From positions 1-22,582 of the forward strand of contig CASGAK010000078.1 in assembly GCA_949299435.1 (NCBI GenBank): a stretch of DNA of 22,582 bases, given 5' to 3'. This DNA is from an uncultured bacterium. Lineage in GTDB: Bacteria; Cyanobacteriota; Vampirovibrionia; Gastranaerophilales; Gastranaerophilaceae. The notes under the pieces are model-generated. The model worked only from the letters and a program-made list of their open reading frames with translations, ran no database searches and had not been told where the DNA came from. Below are positions 7,875 through 15,318 of the stretch, in pieces (within the stretch, counting starts at the first letter, position 1; every line of letters begins with the position of its first letter). Position numbers and translations under genes: made by a program.

Positions 7875-8528
7875 ATGTTTAGATGTAAAGAATGTAAAAC
7901 AATATATAAAGAAAAAGTTGAATACTGTGATTGCGGAAATAATCAGTTCGAAGAAATTGCGGATATCCCAGTCAGTTCAAAGCAATATTATCCAGATGAG
8001 GACGTTGAAGTTGTTAAAAAGCCTCATTTATTGCCAATGAATTGGCTCGCTATAGGAGTATTTTCGTTATGTTGTATATTTGCTTTATGTTTTGTACTTT
8101 TTATGGGACCTGAACCTAAAAAAAGATCTAAAACACCAGCTCAGACAGAGCAAACTCAAGTACAAAATATTCCAAGTATAGACAAGATATGGGACGATAC
8201 CCCAGCTTATGGTGTGAGTAAAAATCATATTTCAGATATAGACTTGTACAAAAGCGGACTAAAAAATGCACTTATTTCAGAGTTTTATATGTCAGGTGTA
8301 GATGGACAAGGCTCTTGTGATATTGAGTTTGTAATTGATAAACATGGTAATTTAAAAAGAAAAAAATTGTATCAAAATTCTGCGAATAAACCTTTAGTGA
8401 CTGCTGTAAAAAGTATGCTGTCAGCTTTGAAAAAGTATAATCCGCCTCCAAAAGGTTATGAAGGCTCAATTTTCACACTTGAAGTATCTGGTAGTGGTGA
8501 AAATTATCAATTATATTATAAAAATTAA
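7875..8528 (+). CDS. Zinc-ribbon, single-helix, TonB/TolA-C-like protein
   Basis: Residues 1-25 form a small zinc ribbon with C4-x-x-C7 and C18-x-C20-G, facing the cytoplasm. A proline/acid-rich linker leads to one membrane helix (57-77). A short Q/T-rich linker then precedes a C-terminal domain (about 122-206) resembling the TonB/TolA C-terminal fold: L-K-x-x-L-I-x-x-F, then D-I-E-F-V-I-D-x-H-G-N-L and a helix A-V-x-x-M-L-x-A-L-x-x-Y-x-P-P-P. The order zinc ribbon, helix, periplasmic TonB-C domain suggests a protein passing information or attachment across the inner membrane. It is last in the group of VWA, FHA-like and TonB-like genes. It has no upstream ribosome site but sits under an extended -10 box, so it may also be transcribed separately. 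Exact role unknown. Confidence 0.75.
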   Translation: MFRCKECKTIYKEKVEYCDCGNNQFEEIADIPVSSKQYYPDEDVEVVKKPHLLPMNWLAIGVFSLCCIFALCFVLFMGPEPKKRSKTPAQTEQTQVQNIPSIDKIWDDTPAYGVSKNHISDIDLYKSGLKNALISEFYMSGVDGQGSCDIEFVIDKHGNLKRKKLYQNSANKPLVTAVKSMLSALKKYNPPPKGYEGSIFTLEVSGSGENYQLYYKN

Positions 8529-8565
8529 TTTTTGTAATTAAATTTATAAAAAGGCAGAAAAACTA

Positions 8566-8594
8566 TTGACAAATTGTTAGGCATGCCTTACATT
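8566..8594 (+). promoter_or_regulatory. Promoter with palindromic operator in the spacer
   Basis: Perfect TTGACA at 8566-8571 and TACATT at 8589-8594 are 17 bases apart. The spacer holds the perfect palindrome AGGCATGCCT (8579-8588), extending imperfectly to GTTAGGCATGCCTTAC (8576-8591). An operator in this position would block RNA polymerase. The AGG...CCT half-sites loosely recall those of DtxR/MntR-type metal repressors, which is only a suggestion. Confidence 0.5.
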
Positions 8595-8600
8595 TATATT

Positions 8601-8676
8601 ATGAATTTGATTTACTATTAATTACCACCATTTGTAAGGGTATTTTAATTCTCCTCAAAAGCGGGGAGATTTTTTT
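8601..8676 (+). ncRNA. Candidate small RNA (about 75 nt)
   Basis: The stretch runs from the predicted start of the promoter at 8566-8594 to the end of the strong terminator at 8650-8676. Its only ORF is six codons long. It does not look like a tRNA. It could instead be the promoter-distal leader and terminator of something I cannot see. Function unknown. Confidence 0.35.
8650..8676 (+). terminator. Rho-independent terminator
   Basis: TCTCCTC and GGGGAGA form seven pairs (one G-U) around the loop AAAAGC, followed directly by seven T. It would end either the candidate small RNA or read-through from the zinc-ribbon gene. It also separates those from the minus-strand HTH gene, whose stop begins 2 bases further on. 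Confidence 0.8.
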
Positions 8677-8677
8677 A

Positions 8678-8854
8678 TTAAAGAAAATCTTTTTTCCAAA
8701 TGCCTAATTTTTCAAATTTAGAGATATAAGAATTAATCGAGTGCAAACTGATATTAAGTTTTTCAGCGATTTCTTTTTTAGTAAAATTGCAATTCAGCAA
8801 CTCAAGAATAAATTTCTCTTGTCTAAAGAGAATTTTTATTTCCCGCTTATTCAT
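8678..8854 (-). CDS. Small helix-turn-helix DNA-binding protein
   Basis: A 58-residue protein with the helix-turn-helix F-T-K-K-E-I-A-E-K-L-N-I-S-L-H-S-I-N in its second half, followed by S-K-F-E-K-L-G-I, like the recognition-helix end of LuxR/sigma-4-type HTH domains. There is no room for a sensor domain. I choose the second of two adjacent ATGs because GGAG lies 5 nt before it. A further in-frame ATG at 8893 would add 13 residues but has no ribosome site. It may regulate a neighbour such as the palindrome promoter at 8566 or the MlaA-fusion gene, but that is inference. Confidence 0.65.
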   Translation of the reverse strand: MNKREIKILFRQEKFILELLNCNFTKKEIAEKLNISLHSINSYISKFEKLGIWKKDFL

Positions 8855-9048
8855 CATATCTCCATTTATAATTCCAAAATCTAATGCTATCATAGTCAGG
8901 TTTAAATTTATATTGGCTGAGTGGCTAATATTCAGCTTAAAAATTTCAAATTATACACTATTCACTTTGGTAATAAGTTTTCTATTAAATTCAAATAAAA
9001 TTTTATTAAACCTTAGATAATACTTTTTTATAAAGAGGTTGCAAAAGC

Positions 9049-9088
9049 CATCTTTGATATTTAAGTGGGTTTAGGTAATTAAAAGATG
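9049..9088 (+). promoter_or_regulatory. Possible hairpin in the leader of the MlaA-hydrolase gene
   Basis: CATCTTT (9049-9055) and AAAGATG (9082-9088) form a 7-bp inverted repeat with a 26-nt loop shortly before the start at 9113. No known riboswitch pattern was recognised. In the rest of 8855-9112 I see no gene. There is a GCTGA/TCAGC repeat near 8926-8938 and an ATTATA that would be TATAAT on the minus strand (8950-8955). Confidence 0.2.
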
Positions 9089-9112
9089 TAAAAATTTTGG
9101 GCAGGTATACAG

Positions 9113-11368
9113 ATGGATAAAATAAAGAGAATATTATTTTTAACATTATTTCTCTGTGGATTATCTGTATTAGAAAAAGTTTCAGCACAAGAGTATATAA
9201 ATCCTAACAGCAGATACCCTGATTATGTATATGAATATATCGGGGAGGATAAATATGAAAAATTTAATCGTAGAATATTTAATTTCAATTCTGTCTTAAA
9301 CAGGTACGCAATACGACCGGTACATATTTTGTGGGCATCAATTATGCCGAAATACGGTATGGACAGGATAAGAGGAGTAGCGACGAATATAGAATATCCC
9401 TCAAGGCTTTTGAGCAGTTTGATTCAAAAGGATTTTGAAACTTCCAAAAACGAGACAATAAGGTTTATAACAAATACAACTATTGGTCTTGGAGGTATGT
9501 ATGATCCAGCAAAGAGTTTATTTAATATAGAGCCGACTAGTGAGAATATGGAGCAGGCATTTTCTAAATGCAAAATTAATCAAGGAACTTATATAGTTTT
9601 ACCATTAATAAACGGAACAAGTCCACGCGGTATTTTAGGCAAAGGATTGGACGCGGCATTAAATCCTTCCTGTTATATAGCAACGCCAGTCTTGGCAATA
9701 GTTAAAGCGGGGTTATTAGTAAATAAAACTTCTTATATGCAGCCGATATATCAAATGATTGAATCAAATTACGCAGATCCCTATGATATCGCAAGAAAAC
9801 TTTATGGAGTAGAAAACTATATAAAGTGTCATAATTTCGATAGAAAGGACGTATTACTGAACGCATTAAAGGAAGCAGAAGATAGTGATTCTGACGATTT
9901 AATAGAAAAAACTCCTAAAGAGGAGCCAGAATTTGTAAAAAATGATTTTGAGAACGAACTTAATATTGAGAAATTATCAGATGTAGAATTGGAAGAAAAA
10001 ACTATACTTACAAAAGCAGATAAAAAAACAAAAAAAGGACTTTCAATATCAGAAATTGTACAAGCCGGCGAAAAAGCAGATGAGCTTATTTTAAATTCAT
10101 ATAATGACATAAATTCAAAATTAATGGCTGATGAGTTAATATTTGATTACAATTCACAAAACCCAGTCACAGACAGTATGCGAACGGCACTTTTTGATCT
10201 TCCGGGGGTTGATGAATCTGTATGGGCAGAAATTTCGCTATGGAACAGAAGTTTTGCAAATAGGATTAAGATGGCATCAGTTAAAGTTACACCTGACAGA
10301 GATAATTATAAATATAGATTTATTTTACAAAGCGGACGGAAAAATTCACCTTTAGCGATTATATTTCCCTCAATTGGTGAGGGGATAATGTCGAGTCATT
10401 CGGTAATTTTAGCAAAAATGTTTTATGATGAGGGATATTCTGTATTAATTTTGGGGAGTGCCTTTCAATGGGAATTTGCTAAGAGTATGCCGACAGAATA
10501 TCACCCGGGGATTCCCTCTCAAGATGCGGAGTATCTGAGAATATTAATCGGGAAAATTTTTGAAGATATACAACACAATTATAAATATGAATTTGATAAA
10601 AAAGTAATAATAGGTACTTCATTTGGAGCAATAACGGCACTTTTTGTAGCGGATAAAGAAAATAGAGATAATACGTTAAATATCTCAAAATACATCTCCA
10701 TATGTCCTCCGATAGAATTGATATATGCAATGGAACAGGTGGATAAAATTACCGACGACTGGAACAAAAATCCCGACAATTTGAAAGAGCGGGTTGCAAT
10801 GACTGCAGCTAAAATTATTCAAATTTTTGAAATGAATGAGAAAGAAAGGAAATCAATAGAAAAACTACCATTTAGTGAGTATGAGGCAAAACTTATTACA
10901 GGATTTGTAATGCACCAAAAACTTTCAGATTTAGTCTATACGATAGAGCAGGAAAACATAAAGGACAAAAAAGATTTATATATGCAAATTAATAATATGA
11001 GCTACCAGAATTATGCGGAAAAATATTTGCTCAACGATGAAAATAAAACGATAAAGGATTTAGAATATAATGCCAGTTTGCATTCAATTTCGGATTATCT
11101 CAAAAACAGTTCTAATTATATAATTTTTCATTCAATAAATGATTATTTAACAAATTCACAGCAGTTGAAAAAATTAAAACTATATACCGGAGCTAAATCT
11201 GTCTACTATGATAACGGTTCGCATTTGGGCTTTTTATACCGCAAAGAATTTCAACAGGAATTGAAAAAAGCTATAGATTTGGAAAATTTGCCTGCAAAAA
11301 AAATCTCCGAAAGAAATCTTGATAAAATACCGGAGCAAAAATTGATAATGACATATCATACACCATAG
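9113..11368 (+). CDS. mlaA: MlaA (VacJ) domain fused to an alpha/beta hydrolase
   Basis: A 751-residue secreted protein. The signal peptide ends V-S-A with cleavage before Q26. There is no lipobox, unlike the MlaA lipoproteins of enterobacteria. Residues about 40-240 are an MlaA domain (Y-E-K-F-N-R-x-I-F-N-F-N at 48-59, Y-A-I-R-P-V at 65-70, N-T-T-I-G-L-G-G-M-Y-D-P at 121-132), which in known systems sits in the outer membrane and draws phospholipids from the outer leaflet for retrograde transport. An acidic linker at about 255-345 follows. Residues about 410-720 form an alpha/beta hydrolase: G-T-S-F-G (501-505, nucleophile S503), D677 in S-I-N-D and H704 in G-S-H-L-G-F. Single-domain MlaA is about 250 residues. 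The fusion suggests phospholipid extraction coupled to lipase or acyl-ester cleavage. It stands alone, with no mlaBCDEF nearby, next to the aryl-polyene cluster region. Confidence 0.9.
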   Translation: MDKIKRILFLTLFLCGLSVLEKVSAQEYINPNSRYPDYVYEYIGEDKYEKFNRRIFNFNSVLNRYAIRPVHILWASIMPKYGMDRIRGVATNIEYPSRLLSSLIQKDFETSKNETIRFITNTTIGLGGMYDPAKSLFNIEPTSENMEQAFSKCKINQGTYIVLPLINGTSPRGILGKGLDAALNPSCYIATPVLAIVKAGLLVNKTSYMQPIYQMIESNYADPYDIARKLYGVENYIKCHNFDRKDVLLNALKEAEDSDSDDLIEKTPKEEPEFVKNDFENELNIEKLSDVELEEKTILTKADKKTKKGLSISEIVQAGEKADELILNSYNDINSKLMADELIFDYNSQNPVTDSMRTALFDLPGVDESVWAEISLWNRSFANRIKMASVKVTPDRDNYKYRFILQSGRKNSPLAIIFPSIGEGIMSSHSVILAKMFYDEGYSVLILGSAFQWEFAKSMPTEYHPGIPSQDAEYLRILIGKIFEDIQHNYKYEFDKKVIIGTSFGAITALFVADKENRDNTLNISKYISICPPIELIYAMEQVDKITDDWNKNPDNLKERVAMTAAKIIQIFEMNEKERKSIEKLPFSEYEAKLITGFVMHQKLSDLVYTIEQENIKDKKDLYMQINNMSYQNYAEKYLLNDENKTIKDLEYNASLHSISDYLKNSSNYIIFHSINDYLTNSQQLKKLKLYTGAKSVYYDNGSHLGFLYRKEFQQELKKAIDLENLPAKKISERNLDKIPEQKLIMTYHTP

Positions 11369-11420
11369 AGATGGAATGCGTTCAAAAATTCAGTCTAATC
11401 AGCTAAGTTTTTGTTATGAA

Positions 11421-12284
11421 TTAGTGGGAATTGAATATAATAATAATTGCTCCTGATATGATTATGGCAGATCCGATGAGTTTTTTAATAACATTTTTTT
11501 CGCGAAAAATTTTCCAGCCCAAAATAACATTCAAAATAACAGACAATTGAAAAAGAGAAAGAGCGTAAGAAACATTTATCCTTTTGAAAACAAAAGCTGT
11601 TGATACTGTCATAAGTCCAAAACAAAAAGCGGTCATTAAATAATATAATAGAAGTTTTTTGTCATAGATTTTTTTAGCGGTAATTTTTTCTTTGAATGCG
11701 ATAAAATATGCAAAGATTACACCTAACACAAAAGTAATAATTACGGAAAAAGATATTGATGATAATAAAATTACTTTTTTAATAAAAACAGCTTCAATTG
11801 CAGAAAAGAAAAGTGCATAAAATCTGAATTGCACATCTTTGCGTTTAAAAATTTCTTTAAAATTAAGCGTATCAAAAATAAAATAACTTCCAAAAATAAT
11901 CAGACAAATTCCCAAAAAGCCAAATAAATTAGGAAATTCCCCGAGTAAAAATATTGCGAAAATCATACCTACTATCGCCTTATAAGAATTAATCGGCCCC
12001 AGTACAGATAATTCCCCGCAATTAAGTGCCTCAACCATAAAATAATTGCATAAAGCTCCCGAAATTCCCCCTGAAATTGCATAGATCCAAAATCCTTTGC
12101 CTAGTTCAGGTATTCCAATGAAAAATATTAAAATACATGAAATAAAAGCAAGAATCAGATAGTTAATAAAATTAGCAAAAGCAGGTGTCTCACCATATAT
12201 CATAAGTTTTTTTTGAAAAACATTACTTAATGAATTTGAAATAATTCTAAAAAATATAACAAAAGCTGTTAGAAAAACCTGCAT
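11421..12284 (-). CDS. DMT/EamA-family membrane transporter
   Basis: A 287-residue membrane protein with about ten helices arranged as two similar halves, as in drug/metabolite (EamA) transporters. The first half ends with a conserved-looking G-P-x-x-S-Y-K-A-I-V-G-M-I-F-A-x-x-L-L-G-E-F-P segment. The second ends with S-Y-A-L-S-L-F-Q-L-S-V-I-L-N-V-I-L-G. The substrate cannot be read from sequence. I start at the ATG 4 nt after the stop of the preceding small gene, with AAGAGA upstream. An upstream in-frame ATG at 12350 would add 22 polar residues overlapping that gene and would lack the usual immediate first helix. The two genes probably share one transcript. Confidence 0.88.
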   Translation of the reverse strand: MQVFLTAFVIFFRIISNSLSNVFQKKLMIYGETPAFANFINYLILAFISCILIFFIGIPELGKGFWIYAISGGISGALCNYFMVEALNCGELSVLGPINSYKAIVGMIFAIFLLGEFPNLFGFLGICLIIFGSYFIFDTLNFKEIFKRKDVQFRFYALFFSAIEAVFIKKVILLSSISFSVIITFVLGVIFAYFIAFKEKITAKKIYDKKLLLYYLMTAFCFGLMTVSTAFVFKRINVSYALSLFQLSVILNVILGWKIFREKNVIKKLIGSAIIISGAIIIIFNSH

Positions 12285-12288
12285 GGAT

Positions 12289-12561
12289 TTAATCTCTTTT
12301 TTTGTTGAAAAAAGTCTTAGCCCCGGCAAAAAGTCCTGCCCCGGAGCCAATAATTCCGTTAAGTAATAATGAATTTTTCATAGGGGATTTTGTAAAATTA
12401 CCAAAGCGTCTTGATACATAGTCAAGTCCGACTCCAAAACTAAACCAGGCTGCTGCTGTGGAAAGTCCGTTTTTCACAGGATTCATTTGATTAGATGGTG
12501 AATTAATATTTGTCTTTTTATATTTCGTTTGTGCTGTAAAATTTATCGGGTAAACTTGCAT
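12289..12561 (-). CDS. Small two-helix protein with N-terminal PINFTA tag
   Basis: A 90-residue protein beginning M-Q-V-Y-P-I-N-F-T-A, a lineage-typical start also echoed in the proteins at 87 and 2878. A polar, N/K/S-rich segment follows, then two glycine/alanine-rich hydrophobic stretches (about 33-48 and 62-84) and a basic end. I recognise no named family. The chosen ATG has AAGAGA upstream and sits 12 nt after a TATAAA box. The in-frame extension to 12738 would overlap the divergent AlkD-like gene and its promoter, so I reject it. It precedes the DMT transporter by 4 nt and may act with it at the membrane. Confidence 0.7.
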   Translation of the reverse strand: MQVYPINFTAQTKYKKTNINSPSNQMNPVKNGLSTAAAWFSFGVGLDYVSRRFGNFTKSPMKNSLLLNGIIGSGAGLFAGAKTFFNKKRD

Positions 12562-12573
12562 TTTTAATCTCTT

Positions 12574-12603
12574 TTTATAATTTGTAAGACATAACAGTTT
12601 GAA
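12574..12603 (-). promoter_or_regulatory. Promoter for the small tagged protein and DMT transporter
   Basis: On the minus strand TTCAAA (12603-12598) and TATAAA (12579-12574) are 18 bases apart, placing the start of transcription only a few bases before the AAGAGA ribosome site and ATG at 12561. Confidence 0.5.
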
Positions 12604-12625
12604 TTTTATCATGGAAAAAAATATA

Positions 12626-12655
12626 TTGTAAAGCATAAAAAAATGATGATATAAT
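12626..12655 (+). promoter_or_regulatory. Promoter predicting a leaderless alkD-like mRNA
   Basis: TTGTAA (12626-12631), 18 bases, then TATAAT (12650-12655) preceded by TGA (extended -10). The ATG at 12662 begins exactly 7 nt after the -10 box, the normal distance to the transcription start. No Shine-Dalgarno precedes it. Confidence 0.7.
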
Positions 12656-12661
12656 ATTTGA

Positions 12662-13366
12662 ATGAAAGATGATTTTTTAAAAGAAATTTTAGGGCTTAAA
12701 AGTCTTGAACAAGCAAAATTAAATATGCGATTTTTCAAAACGGGAGAGGGCGGATATTCTCAAAATGATCTATTTTTAGGACTTGTGTCAAAGCAAAACA
12801 GATCTTTAGCAAAAAAGTATTATAAAAAAATGACTTTATCTGATTTTGAGGAATTATTGCAAAACAAATACCATGAAATCCGTATGACAACACTTTTTAT
12901 GATGGTTTTGCAATATCAAAAAGGAGATTTAGAAAAGAAGAAAAATATTTTCGAAATTTACATAAATAATTATCAACAAATTAACAATTGGGATTTAGTT
13001 GATAATTCTGCCCCTCATATATCAGGGGATTATGCCTATAATTATAAAAAAGAAGATGTGCTTTGGAATTTGGCAAAAAGCGGAAATCTTTGGGGGGAAC
13101 GTATAAGTGTTGTATCTTCGATGTATTTTATAAAGAAAAAAAGTTTTGATTATCCTATAGAAATCTGTGAATATTTTCTTTCGCATAAGCACGATTTAAT
13201 TCATAAAGCTGTCGGTTGGATGCTTAGAGAAATCGGAAAACAAGATGTAAGTGTCCTAGAAAATTTCCTCAAGAAAGATATCCAAAAAATGCCTCGTACA
13301 ACTCTAAGGTATGCGATAGAGCGTTTTGAAGAAAGTAAAAGAAAAGAATACCTTTTGATTAAATAA
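12662..13366 (+). CDS. alkD: AlkD-like DNA alkylation repair (HEAT-like) glycosylase
   Basis: A 234-residue helical-repeat protein matching the AlkD/DNA alkylation repair family, which excises positively charged alkylated purines. Signatures are M-R-F-F-K-T-G-x-G-x-Y-S-x-x-D-x-F-L-G near the start, N-N-W-D-L-V-D in the middle (candidate catalytic Asp and DNA-contact Trp), L-W-x-E-R-I-S-V-V-S-S, and the late D-L-I-H-K-A-V-G-W-M-L-R-E-I-G-K. Length fits the family (about 230). The mRNA is predicted to be leaderless from the promoter geometry. It converges with apeR, leaving 3 bp between stop codons and no evident terminator. Confidence 0.93.
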   Translation: MKDDFLKEILGLKSLEQAKLNMRFFKTGEGGYSQNDLFLGLVSKQNRSLAKKYYKKMTLSDFEELLQNKYHEIRMTTLFMMVLQYQKGDLEKKKNIFEIYINNYQQINNWDLVDNSAPHISGDYAYNYKKEDVLWNLAKSGNLWGERISVVSSMYFIKKKSFDYPIEICEYFLSHKHDLIHKAVGWMLREIGKQDVSVLENFLKKDIQKMPRTTLRYAIERFEESKRKEYLLIK

Positions 13367-13369
13367 ATC

Positions 13370-14593
13370 TTAGATCTTTTTGAAAATTAATGAGGTATTG
13401 ATACCGCCAAATGCAAAATTGTTTGACATAACAATTTTGTTATTCATTTCAATCCCTTCTTTTTTAATATATCCGAGTGGTGCACATTTTTCATCAACTT
13501 CATTAAGATTAAGTGTCGGGTGATACCAATTCTCATTCAGCATTTTAATTGACATAATAGCCTCAATAGCACCGCAAGCACCAAGAGTATGTCCTGTGTA
13601 ACTTTTTAAAGAGCTGATTGGAACATTTCTGTTGAATACTTTATAAGTCGCAGTGGATTCAGCGATATCACCTTGAATAGTTGCAGTTCCATGGGCGTTT
13701 ATATAACCTATGTCATCAGGGGGAATTTGTGCATATTTTAATGCTTCAATCATAGCATTCCCCATAGTTTCAGGTGTCGGATTTGTTATGTGGCAGCCGT
13801 CAGTCGTGTTGCCATATCCGATTATTTCAGCATAAATTTTTGCACCGCGTTTTTTAGCATGCTCATATTCTTCTAAAATTAATGTCCCTGCCCCTGCACC
13901 TATTACAAGTCCGTCGCGATTTTTGTCGAAAGGCGATGGCGTAAGCTCAGGGTGGTCATTTTTTAAACTTGTGGCATAAAGTGTGTCAAATATGGCAATA
14001 TATGTCGGTTGAATTTCTTCAGAACCGCCTGCAATCATAACTGTTTGATATCCGTCTTTTATTGCCTCATAGGCTGCACCTATTCCCATAGAACCTGATG
14101 TGCAGGCAGTTGAGGTTGGAATTATTCTTCCCTTTGTCTTAAAATACAGTGAAATATTTACAGCTGCTGTCTGTGACATCATTTTTACATAAGAGCCAGA
14201 ATTCAAATTTTTGACTTCTTTATCGACTTGCATTGAATAAAAATCAATTAAAGTGCATAAAGAACCTGAAGATGAGCCGTAAGCGACACCGGTTTCACCA
14301 TTTGAAATTATTTCATCACCTAAAAGTCCGGCATCTTTAAGAGCTTCTTCTGCTGTTGCTACACTCATAATTGCGACATCGCCCATTGTCCTTGTAACTT
14401 TTCTGTTAAAGTGTGCAGGAGTTACAAAACCGTTTACTGGAGCTGAAAGTTTTGTATTTAATCTTTGGTATTGCTCAAGCTCAGGGGTATAGCAAATGCA
14501 GTTTTTATAAGTTTTTAATCTTTCGAATGCTTCATTTACGTCGCACCCTAGCGGACTTGCAAGCGACATACCCGTCACAACTACTCTTTTCAT
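13370..14593 (-). CDS. apeR: Beta-ketoacyl-ACP synthase, aryl-polyene elongation (ApeR-like)
   Basis: A complete 407-residue ketosynthase of the FabB/FabF type. Active-site residues are C164 in T-A-C-T-S-G-S, H301 in N-A-H-G-T-A-T, K330 and H335 in L-K-S-Y-T-G-H-T-L-G, plus the C-terminal N-F-A-F-G-G loop. It catalyses decarboxylative condensation of malonyl-ACP with the growing chain. It is last in the minus-strand unit and its ATG overlaps the apeQ stop (ATGA). In characterised aryl-polyene clusters the order O-P-Q-R places the homodimeric ketosynthase ApeR here, which is the basis of the name. The enzyme class is certain; the specific role is inferred from context. Confidence 0.9.
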   Translation of the reverse strand: MKRVVVTGMSLASPLGCDVNEAFERLKTYKNCICYTPELEQYQRLNTKLSAPVNGFVTPAHFNRKVTRTMGDVAIMSVATAEEALKDAGLLGDEIISNGETGVAYGSSSGSLCTLIDFYSMQVDKEVKNLNSGSYVKMMSQTAAVNISLYFKTKGRIIPTSTACTSGSMGIGAAYEAIKDGYQTVMIAGGSEEIQPTYIAIFDTLYATSLKNDHPELTPSPFDKNRDGLVIGAGAGTLILEEYEHAKKRGAKIYAEIIGYGNTTDGCHITNPTPETMGNAMIEALKYAQIPPDDIGYINAHGTATIQGDIAESTATYKVFNRNVPISSLKSYTGHTLGACGAIEAIMSIKMLNENWYHPTLNLNEVDEKCAPLGYIKKEGIEMNNKIVMSNNFAFGGINTSLIFKKI

Positions 14594-15318
14594 AAATAAA
14601 GCCCTCCGTTTACAGAAATTACCTGACCTGTTATGTAAGAGGCATCTTCACTCATAAGATAATTTGCAAGACTCGCCACTTCTTTTGCAGTGCCGACTCT
14701 TTTCATCGGTATAATTTTTTTTAGTTCATCAATCGGTAAATCTTTTGTCATATCGGTATCAATTACCCCAGGAGCTATGCAGTTTACTGTAATTCCTCGT
14801 TTTGCAAGCTCTAGTGATAAGGCTTTTGTTGCACCTATGATACCTGCTTTTGAAGCACTGTAATTAACCTGACCTCTATTTCCTGCAAGTCCTGAGATTG
14901 ATGACATTGTAATAATTCTACCCTTGATTCTTGCTGAGATCATAGGCATTACGATAGGTTTTAAAACATTATACAATCCGCCAAGGTTTGTGTCTAGAAC
15001 ATCGTCCCATTCTTCATCTGTCATTGCCGGAAAAACGTTGTCTTTTGAAATTCCTGCATTTAGTACTACACCATAATATATGCCGTTTAGTTCAATATCA
15101 TTTGTCAATACATCAGCACATTCTTTTCTGTCTGTCAGGTTAAATTTTAAAATTCTTGCATTTTGTCCGATATCTTCAATTTCTTGTTTGACTTCTTCAG
15201 CTTTTTTTATATTGCTGTTGCAATGAAGTGTTATATCATATCCGTTTTTCGCCAGATATAATGCAATTTCTCTTCCTATTCCTCGGCTTGAGCCTGTAAT
15301 TAAAATATTTTTAGACAT
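14590..15318 (-). CDS. apeQ: 3-oxoacyl-ACP reductase (FabG-like, ApeQ)
   Basis: A 242-residue short-chain dehydrogenase with T-G-S-S-R-G-I-G (8-15, NADPH-binding), N-A-G-I (87-90), N111, S140 in M-S-S-I-S-G, Y153 and K157 in the Y-x-x-x-K motif, and the FabG-type end G-x-V-I-x-V-N-G-G. It reduces the 3-keto group of the growing polyene chain at each cycle. It overlaps apeP by 8 bases and apeR by 4, so the unit is translationally coupled. It could serve housekeeping fatty-acid synthesis, but position within the ketosynthase/dehydratase block argues for the polyene pathway. Confidence 0.93.
   Translation of the reverse strand: MSKNILITGSSRGIGREIALYLAKNGYDITLHCNSNIKKAEEVKQEIEDIGQNARILKFNLTDRKECADVLTNDIELNGIYYGVVLNAGISKDNVFPAMTDEEWDDVLDTNLGGLYNVLKPIVMPMISARIKGRIITMSSISGLAGNRGQVNYSASKAGIIGATKALSLELAKRGITVNCIAPGVIDTDMTKDLPIDELKKIIPMKRVGTAKEVASLANYLMSEDASYITGQVISVNGGLYL

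Noticed and set aside
8926..8938. GCTGA/TCAGC inverted repeat near the HTH gene as terminator or operator
   Set aside because: The stem is only five pairs with a long loop and no T run, so it is not distinguishable from chance.
8787..9020. 77-residue plus-strand open frame across the HTH gene
   Set aside because: It is antisense to the HTH gene, low complexity, and without a ribosome site.
9113..9200. Lipoprotein signal on the MlaA fusion
   Set aside because: The only cysteine in the signal region (C15) lies in L-F-L-C, which does not fit a lipobox; V-S-A before Q26 fits signal peptidase I.
12285..12350. 22-residue N-terminal extension of the DMT transporter
   Set aside because: It overlaps the end of the upstream gene and is polar, whereas the inner ATG directly opens the first helix 4 nt after the preceding stop.
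12562..12738. 59-codon N-terminal extension of the small tagged protein
   Set aside because: It would overlap the promoter and 5' end of the divergent AlkD-like gene, while the inner ATG has a promoter, a ribosome site and the typical PINFTA start.
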